Shown: piece after piece, positions 15,952 to 24,792 of the stretch
Layout: the number at the start of each line of letters is the position of its first letter
Position numbering within the stretch: position 1 is the first letter of the stretch
From: Pelagibacteraceae bacterium AG-333-C14
Lineage (GTDB): Bacteria > Pseudomonadota > Alphaproteobacteria > Pelagibacterales > AG-422-B15
Length of the DNA: 36,525 nt
Direction of reading: 5' to 3'
NCBI GenBank assembly: GCA_003282485.1
Contig: QBZD01000010.1
Coordinates: forward strand, 1-36,525
Position numbers and translations under genes: made by a program
The notes under the pieces: generated by a model
What the model saw: the letters and a program-made list of their open reading frames with translations, nothing else
Told to the model about the DNA's origin: nothing
Database searches by the model: none

Positions 15952-17406
15952 CTAAAATCTTTTAGCGGCCTTATCAGTTTTTTCCGTATAAGGCGCGCCA
16001 ACCATTGACCAAAGATTAAGCAATTTTTGTGCTTTTACTACTGCCCTGTTGTGACTGAAGTTCTTAAAACCTTCTTTTCCATGATATGCTCCTGATCCAC
16101 TTGGGCCAACTCCTCCAAAAGGTAGATCGTCGTATGCATATTGGAAGCCCCATTCATTGAAAACTGCCTGCCCAGATGAAGTATCATTTATAATCCTGTT
16201 AATTTCTTCCTTGGAATTTCCAAAGTAATAAAGGGCAAGAGCCTTAGGCTTTAAGTTAATATAACTAACAACATCATTGAAGTTTTCATAAGTTTTAACT
16301 GGCATAATTGGTCCAAAAATTTCTTCCTGCATAACAACCATATCTTCAGTAGGGTTTAAAATTAATGTCGGAGGTATCTTATGATACTCTTGTTGACTAA
16401 AGTCTTCGTTTGCTGGATTTAACTCTACAATTTGCGCACCTTTTGATCTTGCATCATCTACTAAAGCATTCAGCCTTTCATAATGGTTTAAGTGAATGAT
16501 GGACGTATAGTCGGGATTATTTTTTAGTGTTGGAAACGATGTCTGGACAAAATCCCTTGCGTTATCAATAAATTCATCAACTTTTGCTGTCGGAATGAAT
16601 GTATAGTCTGGAGCAATACAAATCTGCCCAGCATTTACAGTTTTCCCGGTCATTATTTGCTGAACACTTTTTTTCATATCTACTTTGTCACCAATAACAA
16701 CAGGTGATTTACCACCGAGTTCAAGTGTAACTGGCACTAGATTATTTGCTACAGCTGCACAAACTTTTTTAGCAACCGCAGTTGAACCTGTGTAAAGAAG
16801 ATGATCAAAGGAAAGTGACGTGAAATTTGATGAAGTTTCAACTCCTCCATTAATAACAACTAATTCTTCTTCTGAAAAATATTTATTAACAAGTTCTTCA
16901 ACTAGTTTAGATGTTTCAGGAACAAATTCGGATAATTTTATCATCGCATTATTTCCTGCAGCAAAAACTTCAACAAGAGGGCCTAAAGATAATGAAATTG
17001 GAAAATTCCATGGAGCAATTATTCCAATAACTCCATAAGGCTGGTGTTGAACATAAGCTGACGAACCTAATAAATTTAATGGGAATCTGGCTTTTCTCTT
17101 TTCAGGCTTCATCCATTGATCAATTTTCTTAAGAACATGTTTTGCGTGAGAGACAGTAGCTAGAGTATCAGTTAACTGACTCATTTGCTCATGCCTTGAT
17201 CCAAAATCCTTTGAAATTGCAGTGTGCAGAGCATCGGAATTTTCTTCAATTAATTGTATTACTCTATTTATTCTATCTTTTCGTGACTTTGCGCTAGGAT
17301 TAAAACTTTGTAAGAATGGTTCTTTTAATTTTAATAACTTCTCAGTCATAAAATCCAGACTAGTCTCTGGTAATCCATCGTTACTTGATATTCCGCCTAA
17401 TCCCAT
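15952..17406 (-). CDS. Coniferyl aldehyde dehydrogenase-type aldehyde dehydrogenase
   Basis: This 484-aa NAD(P)-dependent aldehyde dehydrogenase oxidises aldehydes to acids. The folding/active-site motifs are GVIGIIAPWNFPISL, ELGGKSPVVI with general base Glu229, and NAGQICIAPDY with catalytic Cys263. The compact form without an N-terminal oligomerisation extension, and segments like TLATVSHAKHVLKKIDQWMK, match the coniferyl aldehyde dehydrogenase (CalB) branch, which also serves fatty and other aromatic aldehydes; the substrate is not certain. The start ATG has a strong AGGGGA site 6 nt upstream. It is divergent from the crotonase gene (83-nt AT-rich gap) and ends in TAG. Confidence 0.9.
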   Translation of the reverse strand: MGLGGISSNDGLPETSLDFMTEKLLKLKEPFLQSFNPSAKSRKDRINRVIQLIEENSDALHTAISKDFGSRHEQMSQLTDTLATVSHAKHVLKKIDQWMKPEKRKARFPLNLLGSSAYVQHQPYGVIGIIAPWNFPISLSLGPLVEVFAAGNNAMIKLSEFVPETSKLVEELVNKYFSEEELVVINGGVETSSNFTSLSFDHLLYTGSTAVAKKVCAAVANNLVPVTLELGGKSPVVIGDKVDMKKSVQQIMTGKTVNAGQICIAPDYTFIPTAKVDEFIDNARDFVQTSFPTLKNNPDYTSIIHLNHYERLNALVDDARSKGAQIVELNPANEDFSQQEYHKIPPTLILNPTEDMVVMQEEIFGPIMPVKTYENFNDVVSYINLKPKALALYYFGNSKEEINRIINDTSSGQAVFNEWGFQYAYDDLPFGGVGPSGSGAYHGKEGFKNFSHNRAVVKAQKLLNLWSMVGAPYTEKTDKAAKRF

Positions 17407-17489
17407 TGTAATCCCCTATAAATATTATAATTATATATATTTTAAAAATATACTTTTTTGTTTGGTTTTAAAGGTATATTAATATTTTT

Positions 17490-18281
17490 ATGTCTGAAAT
17501 AGTAAAGTTTGAAAATATCGGCAAAGTAACATTATTAACTTTAAATGACCCTGACCGTCTAAATGCACTCTCTTTGGAGATGATTTCAGAACTTCATCGT
17601 TACGTAAAAATGATCATAAATAATGAATTGGAAACTCGGTGTCTTGTCATTACTGGTGCTGGAAGAGGGTTTTGCGCTGGAGCAAATCTTATTGAAGGTG
17701 CTGGACAATCTAGTTTTGATGACATTGACCCAGGTAAAGCCTTAGAAGAACATTATCACCCTTTTTTAATTGATCTTAAAAATTTAGAAATACCACTCAT
17801 CACAGCTGTGAATGGAGTAGCTGCAGGCGCGGGATGCTCCCTTGGTATTTTTGGAGACATAGTTTATGCGGCCAAGTCTTCGTATTTTTATCAAGCATTT
17901 AAATTTATTGGCCTAGTAGCAGATGCCAGCTCTACTTTTGTGATACCAAGAAAAATTGGTATGGCCCGTGCATTAGAATTTTCATTAATTGGTGAGAAAG
18001 TTACAGCTGATAAAGCGCTTGATTGGGGACTAATAAATCATGTTGTTGAAGACGATAAGCTGATGCCGACCGTAATGGATGCTGCAACTAATCTTGCAGA
18101 AGGACCGACGGTTGCACTAGGATTAATGAAACAACTATATTGGGATAGCTTTGCAAATACATTTGAAGAGCAGATTTCAGCCGAAAGCAAAGCACAAACT
18201 ATTGCTGGAAAAACTGAGGATAGCAAAATCGGTGTAATGTCATTTATCCAAAAACAGAAAGCAAAATTCAAAGGTAAATAA
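17490..18281 (+). CDS. Enoyl-CoA hydratase/isomerase family protein
   Basis: This is a 263-aa crotonase-fold protein. It shows GAGRGFCAGANL (first oxyanion-hole segment), NGVAAGAGCSLGIFGD (second) and GLVADASSTFVIPRKIG. At the first catalytic Glu position of true hydratases there is Ser117, while Asp145 is retained at the second, the pattern of isomerases such as PaaG-like 2,3-dehydroadipyl/oxepin or enoyl-CoA isomerases. A simple water-adding hydratase is therefore less likely. It probably acts in acyl-CoA breakdown with the dehydrogenase at 11052, but is not in the same transcript. Its stop is 1 nt from the convergent tgt stop. Confidence 0.88.
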   Translation: MSEIVKFENIGKVTLLTLNDPDRLNALSLEMISELHRYVKMIINNELETRCLVITGAGRGFCAGANLIEGAGQSSFDDIDPGKALEEHYHPFLIDLKNLEIPLITAVNGVAAGAGCSLGIFGDIVYAAKSSYFYQAFKFIGLVADASSTFVIPRKIGMARALEFSLIGEKVTADKALDWGLINHVVEDDKLMPTVMDAATNLAEGPTVALGLMKQLYWDSFANTFEEQISAESKAQTIAGKTEDSKIGVMSFIQKQKAKFKGK

Positions 18282-18282
18282 C

Positions 18283-19386
18283 TTAATCTAAGTATTTAGA
18301 TAAAAAATTAGCTCTAAATTTTTCAAATTCATTATTTTCAATTGAAGTTCTTATATTGCTCATCATTTCTTGGTAAAAATATATATTATGTAAAGATAAG
18401 AGCATGCCTCCTAACATTTCTTTTGCATTAAACAAATGATGAATATAGCCTGCAGAGTAATCTCTACAAATCGGATTGTTGCTTTCTGGATCAATTGGCT
18501 CATCTAAACTTTTATATTTAGCATTTCTTATATTAATTGGTCCTGACTTTGTAAAAGCTTGTCCATTTCGTCCATTGCGTGTAGGCAATACACAATCAAA
18601 CATGTCAATTCCACGAGCAACACTTCCAATAATATCATCAGGCTTACCTACACCCATTAAATAATGAGGTTTTTCGATCGGGAGCTTTGAAACTGTATAA
18701 TTGAGCACGTCAAACATTTGAGTTTGAGTTTCTCCAACAGCCAAACCTCCTACTGCGTAACCGTCAAATCCAATATCACTTAATAAACTTGCAGACTGAT
18801 GTCTGAGGTCTTCATAAGTACTTCCTTGCACAATACCAAACAATTTATTCGTATTGTGATCTTTAAAATACGTCTTACACCTGCTGGCCCACCTCATTGA
18901 CAGCTCCATTGATTTTTTTGCTTCATCATACTCTGCTGGATAAGGTGTGCACTCGTCAAATGCCATAACTATATCTGAGTTTAAATCAGTTTGTATCTCA
19001 ATAGATTTTTCCGGCGAGACAAATACTTTTGTGCCATCAATGTGTGATGAGAACTCAACGCCCTCTTCTGACAACTTTCTAAGATTTGACAATGAGTATA
19101 CTTGATAACCACCAGAGTCAGTTAAAATAGGTTTATTCCAATTCATAAATTTATGAAGACCTCCAAATGCTTTTATTTGAGCAGATCCAGGTCTCAACAT
19201 TAAGTGATACGTATTTCCTAATATTATTTCTGAGTTCGTTTCGTATAAATCTTTTGTGAATACAGCTTTTACTGTTGCCGCAGTTCCAACGGGCATGAAC
19301 GCAGGGGTATTTATAACCCCATTTTTTGTATTGAGTTTAGCTCTACGGGCATTTCCATCTTTATGAGTAATCTGAAAATCAGTCAT
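18283..19386 (-). CDS. tgt: tRNA-guanine transglycosylase, with altered zinc site
   Basis: Tgt (367 aa) exchanges guanine-34 of GUN-anticodon tRNAs for preQ1 on the way to queuosine. Family marks: TDSGGYQVYSLSNLRK, GIVQGSTYEDLR, GYAVGGLAVGE, and FDCVLPTRNGRNGQAFT with the nucleophilic Asp. The zinc-binding site is unusual: bacterial Tgt has Cys302-x-Cys304-x2-Cys307 and His333 (E. coli numbering), but here the stretch is DPESNNPICRDYS, with Ser302 and Asn304; Cys307 and the LHN histidine remain. The reading frame around it is clean. It overlaps queA by 8 nt and is last in the gyrA-to-tgt gene run. Confidence 0.95.
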   Translation of the reverse strand: MTDFQITHKDGNARRAKLNTKNGVINTPAFMPVGTAATVKAVFTKDLYETNSEIILGNTYHLMLRPGSAQIKAFGGLHKFMNWNKPILTDSGGYQVYSLSNLRKLSEEGVEFSSHIDGTKVFVSPEKSIEIQTDLNSDIVMAFDECTPYPAEYDEAKKSMELSMRWASRCKTYFKDHNTNKLFGIVQGSTYEDLRHQSASLLSDIGFDGYAVGGLAVGETQTQMFDVLNYTVSKLPIEKPHYLMGVGKPDDIIGSVARGIDMFDCVLPTRNGRNGQAFTKSGPINIRNAKYKSLDEPIDPESNNPICRDYSAGYIHHLFNAKEMLGGMLLSLHNIYFYQEMMSNIRTSIENNEFEKFRANFLSKYLD

Positions 19387-20404
19387 TTTTATATAGTAAA
19401 CTTACGTCTCCATATGAAAAGAAACGATAGTTATTTTTTATTGCATGTTTGTACAAATTTTTTATCTCTTCAGTTCCACTAAATGCAGAAATAAGTAATA
19501 ACAATGTTGATTTAGGTAAATGAAAATTTGTTAATAATATATCTACAACTTCAAATTTATAGCCTGGTTTAATAAATATATCCGTTTCTCCCATAAATTT
19601 ATTAATTTCCCTATTTATAACTGCGCTTTCTAAGAGTCTTAATGTCGTGGTACCTACAGATATAATCTTTCCTCCATTTAATTTACATTCTCTTATTCGA
19701 TCAGCACTTTTTTGGCTAATTGTACCGTGTTCTGAATGCATTTTATGCAAACTTAAATCATCATTCCTTATGGGCAAGAATGTACCCGCCCCTACATGGA
19801 GGGTTACTTCAATTAGTTGATTGTTTTTTTTAAGATGATTAATCATAGCCTCATTGAAATGAAGTCCTGCCGTTGGAGCTGCAATTGAGCCCTTTTCAGT
19901 TGCATAGACAGTTTGATAATCATCAAAGTCCTTAGAGTCACTTTGTCTTTTTTTTTGTATATAGGGTGGTAAGGGCATGTTTCCCTCATTTTCTATAAAT
20001 TTGTCAAACTCTTTATTTGAACAATCAAATTCTACTTCAATTTCACCATATGTAAGTTTTTTATTAACAGTGCATGTGATGTTTTCATTAAATTGAATAT
20101 TTTGGCCAACGCTTATTTTTTTTCCTGGTTTTGCAAATGCAAACCACTTCGTGTCTCCTATATTTTTATGTAATGTTATAAGAAAATTTACACCATTACT
20201 TTGCCCTTTGAGAAGTATTGGAATTACTCTAGTATTGTTTATGACAACTAGGTCTTTTACCCCAACATAATCTAAAAAATTAGAGAAACTTGTATCAATA
20301 TATGGATTATTGCATACAAGCATCTTCGACTCTTGCCTAGGACTACAAGGCCTATCCGCAATCAACTCATCAGGTAGATCAAAGTCATAATGACTTAGCT
20401 TCAT
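19379..20404 (-). CDS. queA: S-adenosylmethionine:tRNA ribosyltransferase-isomerase
   Basis: QueA (341 aa) transfers and rearranges the ribosyl group of SAM onto preQ1-tRNA to give epoxyqueuosine, the step after Tgt. Conserved stretches include DFDLPDELIADRP at the start, NNTRVIPILLKG, SIAAPTAGLHFNE, VTLHVGAGTFLPIR, HSEHGTI, VGTTTLRLLESA and NFHLPKSTLLLLISAFSG. Length is normal (about 340-360). The start ATG lies 3 nt after the cyclophilin stop, and its 3' end overlaps tgt, so the queuosine genes are tightly cotranscribed. Confidence 0.96.
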   Translation of the reverse strand: MKLSHYDFDLPDELIADRPCSPRQESKMLVCNNPYIDTSFSNFLDYVGVKDLVVINNTRVIPILLKGQSNGVNFLITLHKNIGDTKWFAFAKPGKKISVGQNIQFNENITCTVNKKLTYGEIEVEFDCSNKEFDKFIENEGNMPLPPYIQKKRQSDSKDFDDYQTVYATEKGSIAAPTAGLHFNEAMINHLKKNNQLIEVTLHVGAGTFLPIRNDDLSLHKMHSEHGTISQKSADRIRECKLNGGKIISVGTTTLRLLESAVINREINKFMGETDIFIKPGYKFEVVDILLTNFHLPKSTLLLLISAFSGTEEIKNLYKHAIKNNYRFFSYGDVSLLYKND

Positions 20405-20407
20405 TGC

Positions 20408-20959
20408 TTAAAGATCAGCAAGAACCTTTACTGAAACCATTTCATCAGGATCATCTACGGTCCCAGATCCAGGCGCACCTCTTTTCAAGCCATCAACAAA
20501 CTCCATTCCTTCGATTACTTGCCCGAATACAGTGTATTGTCCGTCTAAGTGTGGAGCCGCATCAAAGCAAATGAAAAATTGGCTGTTAGCAGAGTCAGGA
20601 TCAGCAGTTCTTGCCATTGAAACAGTACCTCTTAAATGAGAAGTATTGCTAAATTCATTTTTTAAATCAGGTTTATCGGAACCGCCTGTTCCATTTCTAT
20701 TTTCTCCATCACCTGTTTGCGCCATAAAACCTTCAATTACCCTATGAAAGGGAACTCCATCATAAAAACCTTCTCTTGCAAGTTCTTTAATCCTTGTTGA
20801 ATGGTTGGGTGCAATGTCTGGCATTAACTCTATTATTACTTTTCCACTTTGTAATTCAATCTGAATAGTATTTTCAGGATCTTTAGACATGTATTCTCCT
20901 TCTGCATTAACTGCTGTTATTAAAAAAAATAAAGAAAAAATAATCTTTATGAAATTCAT
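20408..20959 (-). CDS. Cyclophilin-type peptidyl-prolyl cis-trans isomerase (probably exported)
   Basis: This 183-aa cyclophilin catalyses proline isomerisation. The core contains GFYDGVPFHRVIEGFMAQTG (Arg/Phe/Met/Gln active-site residues), GTVSMARTADPDSANSQFFI and HLDGQYTVFGQV. A hydrophobic N-terminus (residues 1-19, ending VNA) looks like a signal peptide, so it is likely periplasmic. A second in-frame ATG at residue 24 (MSKDPENTIQIEL) exactly matches the usual start of cytoplasmic alphaproteobacterial cyclophilins, so a shorter cytoplasmic form is conceivable. It is placed between coaD (2-nt gap) and queA, the standard alphaproteobacterial order. Confidence 0.93.
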   Translation of the reverse strand: MNFIKIIFSLFFLITAVNAEGEYMSKDPENTIQIELQSGKVIIELMPDIAPNHSTRIKELAREGFYDGVPFHRVIEGFMAQTGDGENRNGTGGSDKPDLKNEFSNTSHLRGTVSMARTADPDSANSQFFICFDAAPHLDGQYTVFGQVIEGMEFVDGLKRGAPGSGTVDDPDEMVSVKVLADL

Positions 20960-20961
20960 TC

Positions 20962-21441
20962 TTACTTATATTTATCTTTAAGTTTGCTCTCTACAAACTT
21001 ATTAGTAAAATTACTAATATCCCCACCTAAGCGCGCAATTTCTTTTACAAAGTTTGACGAAATAGACTGTCGCTGTGCATCAGCCATTAAAAAAACTGTT
21101 TCAATCTTTGAGTCAAGTTGTCTATTCATGCCTAGCATTTGAAATTCATATTCGAAATCTGAAACTACTCTTAAACCTCTAATAAGGATTTCTGCATTTA
21201 ATGAATTAGCAAGGTCAATCAAAAGATTATCAAATGCAATTACTTCAATAATACTATTGCTCGAAAACTCCTCATCAATCATTTCTTTTCTTTCGTCTAA
21301 ATTGAATAAAGGTTTTTTATGTGGGCTATCCGCAACTGCAATATAAAGCTTATCCACGAGCTTTGTGGCTCTATTAATGATATCTATATGTCCCTTGTGG
21401 ATAGGGTCAAAACTTCCAGGGTATATACCGGTTCTGTTCAT
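20962..21441 (-). CDS. coaD: Phosphopantetheine adenylyltransferase
   Basis: CoaD (159 aa) adenylates 4'-phosphopantetheine in coenzyme A synthesis. The nucleotidyltransferase motif YPGSFDPIHKGHIDII (HxGH at residues 15-18) opens the protein. The RGLRVVSDFEYEFQM segment and the C-terminal ISSNFVKEIA motif (usual ISSSxVKE) are present. Length is typical. It lies 43 nt downstream of gyrA and 2 nt upstream of the cyclophilin gene. Confidence 0.97.
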   Translation of the reverse strand: MNRTGIYPGSFDPIHKGHIDIINRATKLVDKLYIAVADSPHKKPLFNLDERKEMIDEEFSSNSIIEVIAFDNLLIDLANSLNAEILIRGLRVVSDFEYEFQMLGMNRQLDSKIETVFLMADAQRQSISSNFVKEIARLGGDISNFTNKFVESKLKDKYK

Positions 21442-21484
21442 GACTGGACTATATATCGAATATTATTTTAGCTCTAGTAATTTA

Positions 21485-24190
21485 TTAGTTATCTATCTCA
21501 ACTCTTGATGCTGAAACAACTTTTTCATTATCATTAGTTTTAAATATGCTAACGCCCTGCGTATTTCTTCCTGCTACCCTAACGTCTTTAACAGGACAGC
21601 GAATAACTTGTCCAGATTTAGTAATTAGCATTATGTCATCGTCATCGTTGACAGGGAACGATGCCAGGACATTTCCGTTTCTATCAGATGTAGCGATACA
21701 CATAATACCTGATCCGCCCCTGTTTGATATTCTAAATTGATATGAAGAAGATCGTTTTCCAAAACCGTTTTCTGTGAGCGTTAAAATAAACTGTTCTTTA
21801 GCCTTCATTTCATCGTATCGTTCATTGCTCAACTTTACTTCCACTTCAGAAACATCATTCTCACTGTCGTCACTATCGATATGATCATCATTATCTTTTT
21901 CTTTAGAACGCATTTTCAAAAAAGCTTTAGACTCACCGGAAGTAGTATCTGTGTGCGAAATAACTGAAATAGAAATAATTTCATCTCCCTTAACTAACTT
22001 AATCCCTCTTACACCCATTGATGTCCTGCTTTTTGTAGTTCTAAGTTTTGCAACAGGTGTCCTAATACATTTTCCAAATTTTGTAGTAAGAAGTATATCA
22101 TCATCATTGGTACATAGTTTTACTCCAACTATGCTATTGTCGCCAGCAAGCTTCATCGCAATTTTACCATTTGCTTGTATGCGTTTAAAATCTTCTAGAC
22201 TATTTTTTCTAATACTGCCGTCTGCTGTAGCGAAGACAAGAAAATCACTTTCTTCATCCATTTTCATTTCTGGCAAGACCAGAATACTTGAAAGCCTATC
22301 TTTTTCTTTAAGGTTCAATAGATTTACAATCGCTTTACCTTTTGCTTGTGGAGAAGATTCTGGTATTTTCCAAGTTTTGAGCTTGAATGCTATTCCACTA
22401 GAAGTAAAAAAGAGCATGTTGTCATGGGTACTTGCTGTAAAAACTTGAGTAACAAAGTCTTCATCATTTGTCTTCATGCCGGCTCTACCCTTACCGCCTC
22501 TTTTCTGCGCTCTGTACATATTTAATGGGACTCTTTTTATGTAGCCAGAGTTAGTCACACTTACAACCATATCACTTCGTTGCACTAAATCTTCTTGATC
22601 GAGTTCGGATACTTCGCCTTCATTTATTTCTGTACGACGTGGAACATCAAATTGTTCTTTAATTGAATCTAACTCGTCATTAATTACCTTTTTCAATACG
22701 CTGTTATCTTTGAGCACTGACAAGAAATATCCAATTTTTTTTGATAATTCTGATAATTCAACTTTTATCTCATCTTTTCCTAGTGCCGTAAGGCGTTGAA
22801 GTCTTAATTCTAAGATTGCTTTAGCTTGCTCCTCTGTGAGATAAACTTCTTTATCATTTTTCACCTGTCTAGGGTCATCTACAATTTTGAGAAGATCAAT
22901 TATGTCTTTTGTCTTCCATTTAGTTTTCAGTAAAGATGTCTTAGCTTCATTTGGATCTTTTGAGGATTTTATAATGTCTATTATGTTGTCAACATTTGCT
23001 ACTGCTATTGCAAGCCCGATTAAAGTGTGAGCGCGGTCTCTTGCTTTAGATAAATCATATCTTGTCCTATTTGAAATAATCTCTTTCCTAAAGTGCACAA
23101 AATGATGAATGAACTCTTTAATGTTCATCAGTTTTGGCTTTCCGTTTGTTAAGGCTAAAGAATTAACCCCGTAAGAACTCTGCAATGAAGTAAACTTATA
23201 AAGTTTATTAAGTATAACCTGAGCGATTACGCCTTTTTTTAACTCAACAACAACTCGGACACCTTGGCGATCTGACTCATCTCTCAAATCACTAATACCT
23301 TCTATTTTTTTATCTCGTACTAATTCAGCTATTTTTTCTAATAAGACTGATTTGTTAACTTGATAAGGAATTTCAGTGAAAATAATAGCTTCACGGTCAT
23401 TTTTAAACTCTTCAATCATCGACTTGGCTTGAACTACGATGGAACCCCTTCCTGTAGATTGAGAAGCTTTAATACCACTGGTTCCTATTATCGTTCCACC
23501 AGTTGGAAAATCTGGTCCCTTAATGATTTGATTTATTTTTTCAAAGGAAATTTGATCGTCTTCTAAAAATGCCTTACATGCGTCAACAACCTCTCCTAAA
23601 TTATGAGGTAGGATATTTGTAGCCATGCCTACAGCTATACCCCCAGCTCCATTTACTAATAAATTCGGATACTTTGCAGGTAGAACTGTTGGCTCACTCT
23701 CTGTCTCATCATAATTAGGCCTGAACTCTACTGTATTTTTTTCAATGTCTTCTAAAAGAAAACTTGAGATCTTTGCCATGCGCACTTCGGTGTAACGCAT
23801 TGCAGCTGCTTTATCTCCATCCATTGAGCCAAAGTTACCCTGACCATCAATAAGTGTAGCGCTCATAGAAAAATCCTGAGCTAGCCTTACAAGTGCATCG
23901 TAGACTGCCTGATCTCCATGAGGATGATACTTACCGATTACATCTCCTACTACTCTTGCACTTTTCCTGTGTTGCTTATTCCATTCATAGCCTGACTCAT
24001 GCATGGCATATAATATTCTGCGATGAACAGGCTTTAGTCCGTCTCTAACATCAGGTAATGCCCTGCTGACAATCACACTCATTGCATAATCCAGATATGA
24101 ATTCTGCATTTCTGTATCAATTAGTATGGGTATAATTGATTGCTCTTTAGGCGTTTTCAGATCTTCATTTTGATCTTTAGAATCACTCAA
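21485..24190 (-). CDS. gyrA: DNA gyrase subunit A
   Basis: GyrA (901 aa) is the DNA-cleaving subunit of gyrase. The N-domain has SYLDYAMSVIVSRALPDVRD, the catalytic Tyr133 in MRYTEVRM, and HPHGDQAVYDALVRLAQDF in the quinolone region (Gln94 at the E. coli Ser83 position, Asp98 at the Asp87 position). The GyrA box QKRGGKG at residues 562-568 marks it as GyrA and not ParC. The C-terminal beta-pinwheel has an acidic insertion (DNDDHIDSDDSENDVSE). The start codon is TTG (24190-24188), supported by AGG 8 nt upstream; the next ATG at residue 28 would remove conserved N-terminal sequence. Confidence 0.96.
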   Translation of the reverse strand: MSDSKDQNEDLKTPKEQSIIPILIDTEMQNSYLDYAMSVIVSRALPDVRDGLKPVHRRILYAMHESGYEWNKQHRKSARVVGDVIGKYHPHGDQAVYDALVRLAQDFSMSATLIDGQGNFGSMDGDKAAAMRYTEVRMAKISSFLLEDIEKNTVEFRPNYDETESEPTVLPAKYPNLLVNGAGGIAVGMATNILPHNLGEVVDACKAFLEDDQISFEKINQIIKGPDFPTGGTIIGTSGIKASQSTGRGSIVVQAKSMIEEFKNDREAIIFTEIPYQVNKSVLLEKIAELVRDKKIEGISDLRDESDRQGVRVVVELKKGVIAQVILNKLYKFTSLQSSYGVNSLALTNGKPKLMNIKEFIHHFVHFRKEIISNRTRYDLSKARDRAHTLIGLAIAVANVDNIIDIIKSSKDPNEAKTSLLKTKWKTKDIIDLLKIVDDPRQVKNDKEVYLTEEQAKAILELRLQRLTALGKDEIKVELSELSKKIGYFLSVLKDNSVLKKVINDELDSIKEQFDVPRRTEINEGEVSELDQEDLVQRSDMVVSVTNSGYIKRVPLNMYRAQKRGGKGRAGMKTNDEDFVTQVFTASTHDNMLFFTSSGIAFKLKTWKIPESSPQAKGKAIVNLLNLKEKDRLSSILVLPEMKMDEESDFLVFATADGSIRKNSLEDFKRIQANGKIAMKLAGDNSIVGVKLCTNDDDILLTTKFGKCIRTPVAKLRTTKSRTSMGVRGIKLVKGDEIISISVISHTDTTSGESKAFLKMRSKEKDNDDHIDSDDSENDVSEVEVKLSNERYDEMKAKEQFILTLTENGFGKRSSSYQFRISNRGGSGIMCIATSDRNGNVLASFPVNDDDDIMLITKSGQVIRCPVKDVRVAGRNTQGVSIFKTNDNEKVVSASRVEIDN

Positions 24191-24218
24191 ATTTAAAACC
24201 TATAGGAAGGATATATTC

Positions 24219-24232
24219 CCTAGAAAACTAGG
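24219..24232 (-). promoter_or_regulatory. Short inverted repeat in the gyrA leader
   Basis: CCTAG-AAAA-CTAGG forms a 5-bp stem 29 nt upstream of the gyrA TTG start. It is short and could be chance in AT-rich DNA, but it is the only symmetric element in the 121-bp gyrA-ssb gap, which otherwise is featureless AT-rich sequence. Confidence 0.25.
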
Positions 24233-24311
24233 AAAAATAGCCATTAAATTGTTATAAAAATATACGAAATTATAGCAGAAAAAAGTATGTTTTTCGAATT
24301 AAAAATTCTTC

Positions 24312-24770
24312 TTAAAAAGGGATCTCATCGTCGATATCAATGTCTGCTGGGGATGAATCTATAGCCTCTTGATTCATGTCGGAAGACATATCAGAAATTG
24401 ATTCAGAACTGCCTGAGCCACGAGAATCTAGCATGGTTAATGTACCATTATAGTTACCCAAGATAACTTCTGTCGTGTATTTTTCATTACCATTTTGATC
24501 TGTGAATTTTCTAGTTTGTAATTGTCCCTCTATATACAGCTTTGAGCCTTTCTTAACATAACTCTCAACAACGCCTGCTAAACCATCGTTAAATATAACT
24601 ATTCTGTGCCAGCTGGTTTTTTCTTTTTTCTCACCAGTTGACTTATCTTTCCAAGACTCAGATGTAGCTAGACTTAATTGCGCCAATCTTTTGCCGTCCT
24701 GTGTTTGCCTGATTACAGGATCTGCTCCTATGTTGCCAATAAGCATTACTTTGTTGAGACTGGAAGCCAT
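24312..24770 (-). CDS. ssb: Single-stranded DNA-binding protein
   Basis: SSB (152 aa) coats single-stranded DNA in replication and repair. The OB-fold starts SSLNKVMLIGNIGADPVIRQ and includes SWKDKSTGEKKEKTSWHRIV and SYVKKGSKLYIEGQLQTRKF. A flexible linker leads to the acidic tip DIDDEIPF, the protein-interaction tail. It is upstream of gyrA in the same direction and divergent from uvrA, a conserved alphaproteobacterial arrangement. Confidence 0.97.
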   Translation of the reverse strand: MASSLNKVMLIGNIGADPVIRQTQDGKRLAQLSLATSESWKDKSTGEKKEKTSWHRIVIFNDGLAGVVESYVKKGSKLYIEGQLQTRKFTDQNGNEKYTTEVILGNYNGTLTMLDSRGSGSSESISDMSSDMNQEAIDSSPADIDIDDEIPF

Positions 24771-24780
24771 AAAAACTAAT

Positions 24781-24792
24781 TTAACTAGTTAA
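24781..24792. promoter_or_regulatory. 12-bp perfect palindrome in the ssb-uvrA divergent region
   Basis: TTAACTAGTTAA lies 10 nt upstream of the ssb ATG within the 109-bp divergent region. It might be an operator for repair or replication genes, but it does not resemble the alphaproteobacterial LexA box (GTTC-N7-GTTC) or the E. coli one, so any function is open. Confidence 0.25.
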
